From positions 114,625-178,624 of the forward strand of contig CAJNOP010000370.1 of assembly GCA_905250075.1 (NCBI GenBank): DNA of 64,000 nucleotides, in the 5' to 3' direction. Positions within the stretch are counted from its first letter, which is position 1. Every line of letters starts with the position of its first letter. Source of the stretch: Rotaria sp. Silwood1 (lineage: Eukaryota; Rotifera; Eurotatoria; Philodinida; Philodinidae). Shown piece by piece: positions 14,419 to 32,095 of this stretch. The notes under the pieces were generated by a model. The model was not told the DNA's origin. It made no database searches and was given only the letters and a program-made list of their open reading frames with translations. The position numbers were made by a program, and so were the translations under genes.

Positions 14419-15560
14419 TTTAAATACAATTAATTAGAATAAATATTGTAAACAACGAGATTGATTCAAAATAACAATGAATGAATAAAATCGAAAAAAT
14501 CGTCGTTTTAATTTGAATAATCTTTTCTCCAGTCTCTACCATTTTCATAAGAGGACGCCACTTAATGATCGTAAAAATCTTATCTCGAAAAGGTCATTGT
14601 ACTGAAGATTTTCTTATCACAGAACTTAGTAAGATATACTATGACTTTTTGTATTTTGGTTACGTAAAAGGAAGATCAATATTTATTGATTTTAATCAAA
14701 AAAAAAAAAATAATCGATACTAGTAGCAAAAACTTTATTAGCATAGAGCATAAAATTATTATTTTCTATTAGAGATAGAATCGGTTAGTATATTTTTTTG
14801 TTGCTTTCTAACTGAATCGAATAAAAAATGATAGACAAGTTAACAAATCTATTAAAATATCACGTTTATATCGGATCAATTAGCGTATTTTTCAAATGAA
14901 ATCGATCTAGTTTTTAAAAGTGCAAATTGAACCGATTCGATCTTCGTTTTTTTTTTACTGTCTATACGTTTGCAATATGTTATTAGAAATATTCTCCTTA
15001 TTGAATATTCAATCAGACATGAGTAAGAGAAGTTATTTTTATTTTCGATCCAGGCAGAATTAGGACCAAAAATCTATTTACTCATGTCTACTTTTGGAAC
15101 TAAGTAAAAAGAGAAAACATATGTCTTTCATTAATGGAAGTCACGACACGTTTTAAAATATATATATATCAAACACGAACATATTACAAATATATCTCAA
15201 ACGATTAGTTAAAATGAATTTAAAAGTACATTTAGAAGTCATATTTCTATACTCAATGACTTGTATCCTTTTATTTCGATTATATCAACCTCAAATATTA
15301 TATTATCTTTGCACCGAATTCTTGTATATTCTCTATAAGAAGGAAAAAAAAATGTATTATACAGTATCCAAAATAAATAGTATCACAAAAAAAAAGAAGG
15401 AGCAAATACATATCTACAGTATTAATAGAAAAATTACGACGAAAAAAAAAATAATAATAAATAGATATAATAACTAATGAATAATCCAAAGAAAGCATTA
15501 GCCAAATGAAGAAAAGAAAAAAAAAAAAAAAAGCAAAAATTTTTTTTGTTCTTTTATCAG
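14419..15560. other. Intergenic, between TPR-like gene start and RING gene stop
   Basis: AT-rich with A and T homopolymers and a short TA run near 15160. It presumably holds the promoter of the TPR-like gene and the 3' UTR of the RING gene. I could not support any gene. Small ORFs here (15214-15498) are Lys/Tyr-rich low complexity. Confidence 0.5.
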
Positions 15561-16834
15561 TTATACTAATGGTAAATTATCTAATGGACATTGAATTGAA
15601 AATTCTTTTAAATATGTTTCAATACAATTTAAATGAAATATATGTGTACATGGTAATAATTTAAGTTGTTGTCCATCTTGATATTTTTCCATACATATTG
15701 TACATTGATCATCTAAATGTTTATCATTGACATCAATTGTTTCTAATGTATCTAATACATTTGTATTAATTGTTTTACGTTGTACACGTTCATCAAGTCT
15801 TAATAACATTTCATAATCTTCTGGTGAACTAAATTAAAAATATTAATAAATAAATAAATAAAAAAAGAACAAAAAAAAACATATTTAAATAATTACAGAT
15901 CACGATTTTGCATGTCAATAAGAAAATCAATCATAGTATCATCAAATGAAGGTTCATTAGGAATATTATATTCATTTAATGTATATTCACGATATTGATA
16001 TGTATTTAAAATTGTTTGAGATTCATCAAGATATATATTATGACGAGATTTTAATTGACGATTTTTATTTGATAATGTTGAAGAATATCCATATGATGAA
16101 TTATCTAGATGACGATGTTGATATATAATAGAACGAAATGCTTCAAAAGAATATAATGGAACAGGTTCTGATGATGGTATACAATGATAACTTGGTTCAT
16201 CAAGTATAACTTTTTTAGCTAAACGATGATGTATATACAAATGTTTATTATGGGATTTTATTTTAATTGATTTTGCATGTTTAGTTTTAATCTGACGTTG
16301 TGCATTCATTTTTTTATTTGAACGTTTCGATCGTTGATAACGTTTATCTTGTAAGTTTTCAATAAAATTTAATTGTTTTCTAGTAACACGATTTTCAATA
16401 TATAATTCATCATTATTATTGTTATCATAGCAATATGATGATTCATCTTCAGTATCAGTTGGGTAAACAAATTCATTCAAGTAATATGTATCATCGTCTT
16501 CTTTATCTAAGAAATTTTGATCGGAAATCTCAGCAGAACTGAATGAAAAACAAAACAAAAAATTCTTTTATTAAAAGAATTATAATATTCGTATATCTAT
16601 ATATATTATAAACTACCTTGTATTTGTTGGCAATAATAATGATACTGAAGATGGAGATGAAGGTATAGAAATATTATCACTCAAAACACTTCCTGGTTCA
16701 CTACTATTACTATTTGATCGGCTACGATGAGGTGATCTATTTCTTGTTATTGTTGTTGTCATGAACTTTGATTGATTAATAGCACCAAATGATGGACACG
16801 CAGGAAATATATCAGCCTCAATGATTGTCCTCAT
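15561..16834 (-). CDS. RING-H2 E3 ubiquitin ligase
   Basis: Three exons: 16617-16834, 15897-16538, 15561-15828. The first Met (16834) opens MRTIIEADIFPACPSF. A long Ser/Asp/Asn-rich disordered middle with basic stretches follows (KRSNKKMNAQRQIKTK). The C-terminal RING reads CTICMEKYQDGQQ, LLPCTHIFHLNCIE, then IQCPLDNLPLV and stop. Ligands in order are Cys, Cys, Cys, His, His, Cys, Cys and Asp. RING-H2 domains recruit E2 enzymes for ubiquitin transfer. The eighth ligand is Asp rather than Cys, in a CPLDN context as in RBX1, but the rest does not resemble RBX1. The protein stops right after the RING. The substrate is unknown. Confidence 0.78.
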
Positions 16835-17607
16835 ATTTTATAGACGAATCTGGAAGAAAAATGTTTATAAGATAAAATTTTTTTTTAGATAAAATAATGT
16901 GTCACTCATTCGTTGTGATTATAAATAAATAAGATGTTTTGTTGCACATAAAGAATGACATAAAAGTATATAAAGGAAAAAGAAAGAGATGAATCAGAAT
17001 TGATGAGTTTATTCCAAGTAAAACATTTGCGCTATTTTTCTTCCCTTTCATTTAGTCTCTATTTTGTTCTTTTTTTCAGAACCACAAGAAAAAAAAAAAA
17101 ACGTTTTTTTTTCTGTACAGTCAACAAAGCACATGAATGGACTAATCGAAACAGAAAAAAAAAACGCAAGAATAAAAAGACAATAATAAGTGAAAACAAG
17201 AGAAAGAAACGAAATAAAAACAAAAAACAAAAAAAGAAAAGATCAGTTATATAAACGTATACGTATAAACATGTTTTTTTTTAACTGCTTACGCAGACTA
17301 ACATTGAAATTGAAATTGACAAGAACAAAACAATAAGAAACGACTGTACATGACAAAGAAAATAATGTGTTTTTTCTTTAAAAGATTTATGTGAATGATA
17401 ATCTTCACCATAAGAAAGAGAATTATCTACAAAATATTTTCTTTTCATTTGCTACAGCTAAAATAGAAAAGAAAGAGAATTCACTATCAAAAGAAGTTCA
17501 CCGGCAAGAAAAAGAGAAAAGAAAAAATTTTAATACTTTTAGATAGATAGATAGATAGATAGATAGATGGATATATACAAATATAAACACAAAAGAAATT
17601 AATCAGA
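16835..17607. other. Intergenic low-complexity region with GATA repeat
   Basis: Purine-rich and T-rich low complexity between the RING gene start and the SIK stop codon. A (GATA)n microsatellite lies at 17541-17568. Lys-rich or Phe-rich ORFs here are artefacts of composition. Confidence 0.55.
17541..17568. repeat. (GATA)n microsatellite
   Basis: Seven tandem tetranucleotide units directly visible in the sequence, in the 3' flank of the SIK gene. Confidence 0.9.
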
Positions 17608-22346
<4,739 letters not shown>

Positions 22347-24946
22347 CTGAAATAAAAAAATAAAAAAAGAACAATGAAAAACAAAGAAAACAACTATCGA
22401 AGACTTACACACAATGACTACTATGTCATCATATCATATCCCTACTGTATAATTATAGTGAACTTTACTTTAATCTTGTGAAGAGAAACGTAAGAAAGAA
22501 AATAAGACTAAAACTGTATTGTAAAAAGAAGAGAAGAAAAAAGGTGTACATTAGACTTTGTCATCGCTTGTGAAGGTTGTCATGTTTGTTTATGCATGAA
22601 ATTTTCGATAACGTACCTATATATGATACAAATGAAGACACAAATTACCGACAAAAAGAAATATTAAAAGGGAAAGAACGCAGGCGGAACTTTCTCTGTT
22701 GTTTGCTATGCGGTTTTACTGGAAACACAAATATTTTCTTAACTTCTAAATTGCTTTTGTGCGTCATAGATCATGACGCGATGTCAACAAAAGAGAATTA
22801 CTGAATATCCAATGACACATAAAATATACTTTGGAGAATTGAATACGCCTACATCCATTATTTCTTTAGTCATATTCAGTTTTTCTAGATTTGAATCCAT
22901 GTGGACATTAAAATAGTGACTACATACTACGCATAATTCTCATATGAAAATTTTTCTAGGTCAAACATTTTCAAGTCATCTATTAACTACTACAAGGTTT
23001 TCTTTGAAGAAAAAAAACATAAACATGCATCATACGATACATTTTAATATTCACTTAAGAGAAAGATACCTAGACTAGTTCTTCTCGAATGATTGACTGA
23101 AGATTAAAATAGTTCTTTTTTTTTGTTTTATTGTAACATTTAGTTAAAGTAAATTTTACATTTCTTGTGTTATTATTATCTTATTAGAAAGACTCTTTTT
23201 TTCTGAAGACAAAAAAAGAAATTAATCAATGTTGTCAAAATGCAAAATCTTCAATATTTGATAAATTAAAAGTTGAAATGTATGTCAATCTTTATCGTAT
23301 TTACTCATTGTTTTTTTCTAGTATTTTTTTAATTACAATAATAAAATAAAGAAGAGGAAAAAAAATCATATATAAACTAGATCAGACTTTAGGCAAACTA
23401 AGAAAAAAATTCAAGGTATGTCTTTTACCTTAAGTGTGTCCTTATATTAAAAGAAATACCTTGTTTGTCTGAATATGTCAATCAAAAAAACAAAAAACAT
23501 CTGTTATTTTTCATTCAACAGACAACTGGTATATAAATATGAATGAATCTCTTGTTCTGTTCTATTTCGTCTTTTATTAAAACAAAAATACAAAATATAA
23601 TACTAATATTAAGAATGAAAAACTGACTCGCCTACTTATTTGAAAATAAGAAAAATTTTAATTTAAATCTATCTTTGTTGTTGTTACTTATATCACTTCA
23701 ATCTTTATATTTTGATGAAGACAATACAAATTATTTTTTTTTTGTTTTTTTTTTGTTCTCACTCACTTATTACATCCTTGAACTTGAAGAATAACGATCT
23801 GACATTAATGAATAAAGAAACAACAGAAGGTTACTGTAATTCATTTTAAAAATTTTTTCTTCCTGTTATCGAACAACAAGAAATACGAGAAAAAAAAATG
23901 AGAAGAAAAAAAAACAGTAGAATGATGCTTACTTTTCTAAAGTGTTCTAAGTTTTTTTAATTTTTTTATTCGATAAATTTGATCCAGTATTTCAATGTTT
24001 TTCAAAAAAAATAAAAACGCTATAGCGATCAAACATTACTCTAAAGATAAGGCCAAAAAGTTCGTTCGTACTAGCAAGAGAAAGAGAAAAAGAATGAGGT
24101 CAATATATATTATTTTTTGTTGTTCTTTTTCCCCAAGTTTTTTTTTTCTCTTTTTCTTTAGATTCTCTATTACTTGCCTACCAGTTTGTCTATATTCGTT
24201 TCTGTCTCTCGTTCTCTCTTTCTCTGTGTCTTTTTCTTCTTTCTCAGCATATGCACGCGTCCAAACACGCGCTAACAGCAACGCTGCCATATTTCCGAAT
24301 TACTCCAAAGAGAAAAACGACAATGATGAAAAACTTGACAGAACAGACAATAATGCGCGAGTGAGCAGACAAATAAGAGTAAGCAGAAAGGGAGGTGCAC
24401 CCACACACACACATACATAAACGTTCCAAAGAATTTTCAAGAACAATGATTGGAGTAGAAAGAAAACGTAGCAAAGCAAAAAGAAAGAACAACAACTCAT
24501 GAAGATGTGTAATCATAACAGGATTGTCATCAAACCTGAAATAAATATTTTGTTATCTGTTGATAATGAGCATGCGTGCATGATTTATATACAATAATAA
24601 TAATAATAAATGAAATTGATAATGTTTCTTCGTTTTTCTTTTAATATATATCTAAATCATAAATAATAGACATTTTTAAACAATAGAATATTGATGAAAA
24701 ATATCTTTATTTATTGAGAAAAATCTACCATATGAAAAAGAAAAGAAAAACAAAGTAATGTTCAACAAAAAAAGAAAAGAAGAAAATAGAGTTTTACAAA
24801 GAAAAAAAAAACCAAATCTGTTTTATTTTGTATGTGTATAATGTAACTTTCTCTATCTGACTAACTATAATCATTTTCACCGGATTATTATCAATAACAC
24901 AAGAAATATTTACATGAACAATAACAAAATGATTATATTAAACGAT
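22347..24946. other. Intergenic / SIK upstream region
   Basis: A 2.6 kb stretch between the SIK start codon and the stop of the next minus-strand gene. It likely holds the SIK promoter and a 5' UTR intron, because the SIK ATG follows an AG acceptor. Long pyrimidine and purine runs (24100-24250) and an (AC)n stretch near 24400 are visible. ORFs there are low complexity. No gene supported. Confidence 0.5.
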
Positions 24947-27900
24947 CTATTCAGATCGATCAATAGTATCAAATGGATCACAATGATATTGAACTATACT
25001 TGCCATACGATATTCAACAATCGAACGAATTAACCATTCACTTCGAAGAAATTTTAAACCTTTATCAATACAACGATGAAACATATTCTGAAATAAGAAT
25101 AAATATCATTTTTAATAATTTATGTCTTCTTTTTTTTTTTCTATTGAAATATGAGAATATATGTTTCCTTAAATTTGAAACTTTTAAATTAAAATTATTG
25201 TAATGAAAAGAATAAAAACTTAATTGTAGCATTAAAAAAACAACAACAACAGGGGACTCGTCTTCTTCAAATAATCTGATTAAGTTAGAATATAATCATC
25301 TTTTAAATAAAATCTGTAAATTTTCAATTAACATTATTAATGTTAAAGTACAAAATTAATAAGGTCTAAGAAAAAGAAAATGCGTTTTTTCTCGAGCATA
25401 GAATAAATATTTTAACAAAACACATTGTTCTTATTCATTATACTAAACAACTTCGGTTCGAAGGTTAATCTGATACGTAAATAAAGCTATCTTATTGTGT
25501 TTTTGTTTTTTTATTTTGATCGTAATTACAGCTTACTTTTAATAATTACTAAAAGTATTCTCGATTGTTCTTGAGTATAGGAGAAACTAAAAATTCGTAT
25601 AGAAAGTAATGGCATTTTTTTTATTCTGAGAGAAATCAAAAAATAAGAAGCTAAAATTATCGATTTTCTATTACATGTTATTTGAAAAAAAAAATATCTT
25701 CATATGAATATATGTCAAAAACAAAACTATAAAACCGTAAAAATTTTCTTTCAATGACGATTTCCCATGAGACTGTCAAAAATTTTGCAAGAAATACGAC
25801 ATTTTTCAGGAAGGAAAAGCTTCTCTCATCTCCTTCTCAATTGGTTAACTCTGATTACTATGTCAAAAAAAAAGAAATATTAATCATATGAACAAAACAT
25901 CAAATGTAAACAGTAAGTCTCAGACATGATTCAATTATTTATTGTCTTCAATGATGAATAATGATAGGAAAAAAACATACAAACTATATATATATATGAT
26001 CTTTTTGTTTTTAGAAGTGTATATGAATAGATATGACTCCTAAAAAACAACACCTCTTGTTTTTTTCCAATGTTTACTTTTTTATTATTATTCTATATTG
26101 CGTTTTATTCATTTCACATCAATGTATGTTTTTGCACATTCACTTTAGGTGTCTTATTTCTATATAATTTGTCATTAATCGCGATGCGCTTCAATGAATA
26201 CTCTTAGCTTTTGTAGTACGACTGACTAATATGATAAATAAGTCAGATAAGAAAAAAAATGACTTAAGACTTATTAACCTCTTGTTGTTGTTTTTTTGTC
26301 TTCTTGTTAAATCTAATTTATCTTCCGATTCAACTTAAGCCGATTTAAATAAATATAAAAACAGTTAAATAATTATTCTATTTAATAAGAGATAACAAAA
26401 ACTAAGAATATTTTGTTCATGTTATTGATTTATAGTAATATTCTATGAGAAATATGCAATATTTTATTTTAAACTAAATCATGATTAATCATCAACTAAA
26501 GTAATATAAAGTTTTGATATAATTGAAATTGAATCAATGAGTACTACCACGGAATATGTAACACATCCACCTACACACAGTAATTTTTTATGCATAGTAC
26601 AATTTGTATGAAGGAAGTGAAGGTGCATATCGTGTAGAACTATGAATAAATGTAACATAGACTTAAACGATAAAAGAGTTGTGATTGTATATGGAAAATA
26701 ATATACAATAGGCTAAATATATCAATCAACTACTCTTGTTGTCTATTTCATAAACGATTGTATTTCATTTTTGACAATTATGAGAATATAGAATAATAAT
26801 TTTTTTTTGATAATTTGTCTCCATTTTCTATTTAGAATCGTATAAAGAAGTATTTGTCTAATGAAGCACTATAGAAATATATTCTTTTGAGATTGATTCA
26901 AAGAAATATCATGATTCAAAATGATGTATGTTAATTTTTAAGAGTTTTTGTTTTTCTTTTAATATCAAAAAATGATTTTAAGAAATGACAAAATATTTTT
27001 CTTACTTTATTTCGTACATCTTCATCTTCAATTAATAAAAAACATTGTCTTGGAAAGACCGTATTTGGAAATCGATTTTGTTCTATATAAATACCACCAG
27101 CTAACCATGCTAAATCACCTAATTCAGAATTTGTAAAATCTAAAAAATGTCGACTACCACCTTTGATCATAACTTAAAAAAAGAAAATAAAAAGGACGTC
27201 ATTAAAATAAATTAAGCAAGGAAATCTTTTCAAGTGTTAAATTGCTTTTCAATCCGCAACGATATTCATTTGACAAGTGCTAGAGAATAATAGAATGGTT
27301 TGATCTTACTGACCTTTGTTTTTGAGAATTTTACTGAGTTTTTTAACCTTCTCATGTCACGTGTGAGTTTCGACTTACACAAATAAAGTTCTCAATGAAA
27401 TTAGTTCATTGGAGCAAGTTTTAGCTTTTCTCATATTTCCTTTCTGGAGATGTAAATATAAGAACATATTTTGCTTTGACATATGAAACAATTTCTAGTA
27501 CTGAATATTTTAGGTAGAGTACATTGAGTCCTACCCGGATTCGACCGAGTCCGAGTGCAGTTTCGGATTCAAAAATCCCTAGACCTGATGTGCTCTTATG
27601 TCAGGATAGAAGATATTAGAAGACTTACAACTTTCTCAATAAACTAATCTCAATGAAAATTTTGTTCTTGCAATGTTTGAAGTCGAAACTTTCAGTGATT
27701 TGAAGGATGACGCAGCGACGAGACGAAATATCATTGAAATTTCGATATCTCAAGATTGAAGGCTCGGAAAATTTAACCATTTTCAAATTTTTCTATTACT
27801 CAATGATACTCATCAAATAAACATCGTGTTGATTGAAAATTGATTTTTACAACTGGAAAGATTCTCATGTAAGTTAAGAAAGAAAAAAAAAATAACAAAA

Positions 27901-30900
27901 ACAATCATATTCCTACTAAAATGATTTAATGGTAATAATGGTCGTTTTGATAAACGTGATCGGCGTGGACCATTATGTTTTGTTGAAAACATATTATCAC
28001 CTTCAATTTCATATTGTTCTTCATTAACAATTGTATTTTGTTGTAAACATTCAATAATCCAACGATAAGAAAGTATAAAACAATGTTGAGCAATAGCAAA
28101 AACAACATTTTTTGTTAATGTACATATAAGTGAATCATTATGATCAATTTCATCCGTAATTAAATGTGTTATAGTATGATTAAATGTTGTTTTATTATCC
28201 AATAATAATAAACGACAATTAAAAAGTAAAACAAATTTTTTTATTTGTTTCTAAATAATATGAAAATATTTAAAGAAAATAAATAAAACAAACAAACAAA
28301 CAAACAAACCATTTGTTGATTATTAAGACCACTTGTTGCAAGAACAATTGTTTCTGTTTGTGTTATATTTGATAAGATAATATTATTATAAATTTGTTTT
28401 TGTTTTTTATTTTGATTAGCTAATGATTGATCAATAGATTTATTTCGACGTCGTTTACGAGATTCAATAGTTCGAGTTTGTTTATGAATTATAAAAAGAG
28501 ATGTTAATGCAGCTTTGACTTGTTCTTTTGTTAATTCTATTGAATCATCACATGATTCAATTTGTGAGAAATCTAAATTAGAAAATAAAAAGTTTTCATT
28601 TAATTGTGAACAATAATCTAGTTTAACAAACAATAGATTAATTAAAAACTACTTAGGGTTATTCAAAAAGTTCTGGCGTCATTATCTTATTTTCTTATAG
28701 AAAGCTTAAAAAAAAATTTTCTTTTTTTATGAACAAATAGAACGTCTTTCGTTCTATTTTTCTATGCTATTTGATCATTATTCAACTAATATCATAATAA
28801 TAAAATTTCGATAAGAACTGTTTTTGTTGAAAGCTAGCTGGTGGTATATTAGATCATAACGGATGTGACCTAAAAATAGAGCACTTTTGTATTTCATTTT
28901 ATCATCACTTAATACGTTGTATTAAAAAGCAAAATATACTACAAGATGCAGCGTGAAAAGCTCTACAAATTACATAAGATCACTTATTTTATAATTGCAC
29001 TTTTTGTTTTCAAAATGGACAAAACTCTGAGCGTGTAAATTTCGATGCTGCGCAAAAGAAATTTTTTTTTTTTGATAAAAGACGACTTCGTTTTTTCCTA
29101 TCTCATCTTTTTATAATTGTTCTTTGTAAGTTATAGAGCTTTTCACGCTGCATCTTGTAGTGTATTTTGTTTTTTTAATAAAACATATTAGGAAATAAAA
29201 GGATGAGATAAGGAAAAACGAAGTCGGTTTTTACCAAAAAAAAAATTTCGTTTGCGGAACGTCGAAATTTGCACGCTCAGAGTTTTGTCCATTTTGAAAA
29301 CAAAAAGTGCAACTATAAAATAAGTGATCTTATGTAATTTGTAGAGCTTTTCACGCTGCATCTTGTGGTATATTATATTAGTTGAATAATGATCAAATAG
29401 CATAGAAACATAGAGCGAAAGACGCTCTATCTATTCATAAAAAAGGAAATTTTTTTTAAGCTTTCTATAAGAAAAAAAGATAACGACGACAGAACTTTTG
29501 GATTGCCCTAAGTATATACAATCATCATAGAAGATAAATTTTTCAGTGAGAGTTAATATAAAATTGTTTCTAGTCAATGACGTATAAAGAATAATCCGCT
29601 CACTATGTTTTTAATTATCTTGCTCAATTATTGAACCGTTGATGTAAACATTTATTTCAAAACTAATCTGTAAAATAATCTAATAAAATAATGATTGTTT
29701 AAGTTCATCATGTTCGTGTCTGAAAATTTTGAACCCGAGGAGTACTAGTCATCTGAGAAGTATGTCAGACATGCTAGTCGTCGAATACCCAGAAAAACAC
29801 TGAGACAAAAGAATATATCATATCATCGACACCTCTATCTAATTTCGATTAGAATATTGTGTTGAAAGTATCAAAGTATAATTCGATTAGGTACGAAAAT
29901 TTTGTACGCAATGCACTCTAATAACTGCACAAAAGAGTACTTTTTTAATCACATACAATGTATTTCATACATTTTCAATCTCGATCAAAATATATTTATA
30001 AACAGAAAGAAGATGATTTTTAGGTGACTATGTCTATATATGTAAGATTCGAGTACTTGTGTCAAGGTTTCAAATAACAAGATATTAAATTACATCGTCT
30101 TTTGTAAGAATAGTTATATAAAAAAAGAGGTACATAATGTTGAATTGTTCACAATCTATTAGCAAGAGTTTTTATTAAGAAAAAAAAAACAATAGATGTC
30201 TGACCCAAATAATAAATCCATTACAGAAAAACAAAAATATCATGTAACTAACATGTATTTGCTATCTACTATCTATTATTAATTTGCAAAATATTTTAAA
30301 ATTTTTGTGAATCATTCTTTTACAATTATGGCAAGTTATATTTTCTTTAATCTACATTTTAAGTATTTCTAAAAACTTAAAATTTACTTTTCTTGGATTT
30401 TTTGCTGAAATATTATTGATAAATGTTTATTCATAAGACACAGCTTAAATAAGCAATTTAAAATTACGGAAATATATGAACATTATTTGAAAAAAATGAA
30501 AATTTTTAATTTCGTTGAATACATGGTGTGTGTGTGTTCATCTGCTTAGGTGTATTTAGAAATGTTTGCTCAGAATATAACCTGACTGATCATTTGATTA
30601 GTGACTTATGACAAGTAATAAATAGATGTTCACGACAACTACTTATTAGTTCCTACTGACCTTTTTATCTAAAATGTATTTCGTCATTATTAATAAAAAA
30701 AAAAAATCTTGTTGATCAATGTCGATTAAATCTAATATTATATTCTTCTATGAATAATAGTATTCTTACACAAGAAAATGTCATTCAATATTATGCTATT
30801 TGAAACGTTGACACGGATGCCAAAACCTCATATAGACATATTAAATTAAAGGTCATTTCTTCTCTACATATAAATTAATTTTTGTCGAGGTTGAGAACTT

Positions 30901-31875
30901 ATGAAATCTTTTGTATTTGGTTAACGGTAGTTGATTCCAAACAAAGGTTCACTTCCAAATATCAATCTCTCTTAACAAATTTAATATAAATAGAACTCAT
31001 AAAAGATTTTGTAGACAATTTTATAAAATTATGAGAGCTAGACATATTGAAAAACAAGTTGGAATTCTTGATGATTCTTCTTAGTCATGTCACTTATTCA
31101 AGAAGAAAGCTTTTATACGAGTTGATTCAACTCTAAATTATAGAAGAATATTTTTTCTTCAATGTAGTAATTAATCTGAATCCGTATTAATTGTATACTT
31201 AGCTTAATTTAATCAATATCTTAATGAACATCTATGTAAGATTCTTAAAAAATAAATAAAATATTTTCTATAGAAAGATAATATATCTACATAAAACTAT
31301 TCACTCAAGCGATAGAGCTTTTAAATACTACAAAATAATGTATGCATTTATTTTGTCTATATGTGATTAAAAATCGACACAAAAGCATTGTATGACTTGA
31401 AAATGTACTTTTTCTTTTTACAGTATAGCACTATTGATCAAATATTTTTTTTTCTAGTTATCTTTTTATACAATCAAACTCTAGCTTGAAAGTACTTTCG
31501 ATCTCAGAGAGTATGTGCTGTTAGTAGTCTCAAAGCTCTGTACTATATAATGATTACAGAGCTCTTCTACAACATTTATTTTGTTGAACAAGGTTTTTAA
31601 ATCCAACAGACGATTCAAACTCTGTTGATCGTCATATTAGGCATATGATTATTAAGTATTTATGTTTTATTAGTATGCAAAATGCAATCGTTATTTCCCA
31701 TGATAATACATGCAAAACAAGATTATCACTTTTGTTTTTAAATTGTTAATACTCAATAAAATATTATTAAAAGTAAATGTTATATACCTGGGTTTTTCTT
31801 TTGTCGTTTCGTATGTCTTTTAATTCGTTGTCGATCACATTGATTATTTTGGGATTTAGTCATTTTATCTAACAT
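24947..31875 (-). CDS. BRCA1-type tandem BRCT protein (345 aa), no RING
   Basis: Five exons joined in consistent phase: 31788-31875, 28310-28617, 27917-28250, 27006-27172, 24947-25087 (1038 bp). The start MLDKMTKSQNNQCDRQ leads into a basic region (RIKRHTKRQKKNP, ESRKRRRNK), a likely nuclear signal. BRCT1 starts about residue 120 (IVLATSGLNNQQM, THLITDEIDH, FILSYRWIIECLQQN, EGDNMFSTKHNGPRRSR). BRCT2 follows (RHFLDFTNSELGDLAWLAGG, KGLKFLRSEWLIRSIVEY). The order, the YRWI tryptophan and the HNGPRRSR linker match the C-terminal pair of BRCA1, which binds phosphoserine peptides in DNA-damage signalling. Ser-Gly of the phosphate pocket is kept (TSGL). The Lys expected five residues after the Cys of ICTLTKN is Asn, with Lys one place earlier. 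No RING or ankyrin repeats, so neither BRCA1 nor BARD1 in full. The start follows an acceptor AG. Confidence 0.72.
25088..27916 (-). other. Two large introns of the small BRCT gene
   Basis: Introns 25088-27005 and 27173-27916 flank the 167 bp exon of BRCT2. I see only AT-rich unique-looking DNA. A short more GC-rich patch is at about 27530-27590 (ACCCGGATTCGACCGAGTC), of unknown origin. Confidence 0.45.
28652..29512. mobile_element. Mariner-like fold-back element (large palindrome)
   Basis: Ends CTTAGGG and CCCTAAG are flanked by TA on both sides. The outer arms (28652-~28795 and ~29370-29512) are near-complementary over about 140 bp, including AAAGTTCTG and TTATAGAAAGCTT. Inner arms (~28938-29095 and ~29215-29368) pair again through GATGCAGCGTGAAAAGC and GTCCATTTTGAAAAC. 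About 140 bp at 28800-28938 is unpaired. A third fragment of the inner arm lies at 29136-29162. TA target and TIR style fit Tc1/mariner. There is no transposase. It sits in the 3.2 kb first intron of the small BRCT gene. Confidence 0.72.
29975..30885. mobile_element. MITE with long imperfect terminal inverted repeats, copy B
   Basis: The left end carries GAGTACTTGTGTCAAGG (about 30051). The right end carries its inverse, ATTTGAAACGTTGACACGG (about 30799). Outer blocks pair as well (GATCAAAATATATTTATAA against TTAATTTTTGTCGA). It shares both ends with the copy at about 10090-10605 but is longer inside. Non-coding. Located in the same intron as the mariner-like palindrome. Confidence 0.55.
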
Positions 31876-32095
31876 CTGAAGATATAATCATACAAATCTT
31901 TTAATGTATATGTATATATATATATATACATAAACAAGCTTTAACAAATGCTAACTACAATAATTTGTTGATTTGTTATTTTTTTTCCTTTTCATTAACA
32001 AAAAAAAACAGAAAAAAGAAATTACAAGAACAATTCTTTAATATATGAATAATTTTCAATCTGACAAAGGGTAAAAGACTAAATCTATCGTAATT

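Noticed and set aside
17000-17254. Lys-rich ORF with an antisense Phe-rich partner
   Set aside because: Pure composition effect of A-rich DNA between the RING and SIK genes.
24036-24516. Overlapping ORFs on both strands rich in Lys/Arg/Glu or Ser/Phe
   Set aside because: They arise from purine/pyrimidine runs and an (AC)n repeat; no domain and no splice support.
24973-25203. Plus-strand ORF of 76 codons starting MDHNDIELYL
   Set aside because: It is antisense to the last exon of the small BRCT gene (24947-25087), whose reading matches a BRCT helix and stop.
29188-29403. Minus-strand ORF within the mariner-like palindrome
   Set aside because: It is formed by the arm of the inverted repeat, shows no transposase motif, and its mirror copy is not open.
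24947-31875. Calling the small BRCT gene BRCA1 or BARD1
   Set aside because: Only the C-terminal BRCT pair matches. No RING, ankyrin or coiled coil is encoded in the modelled exons, so orthology is not shown.
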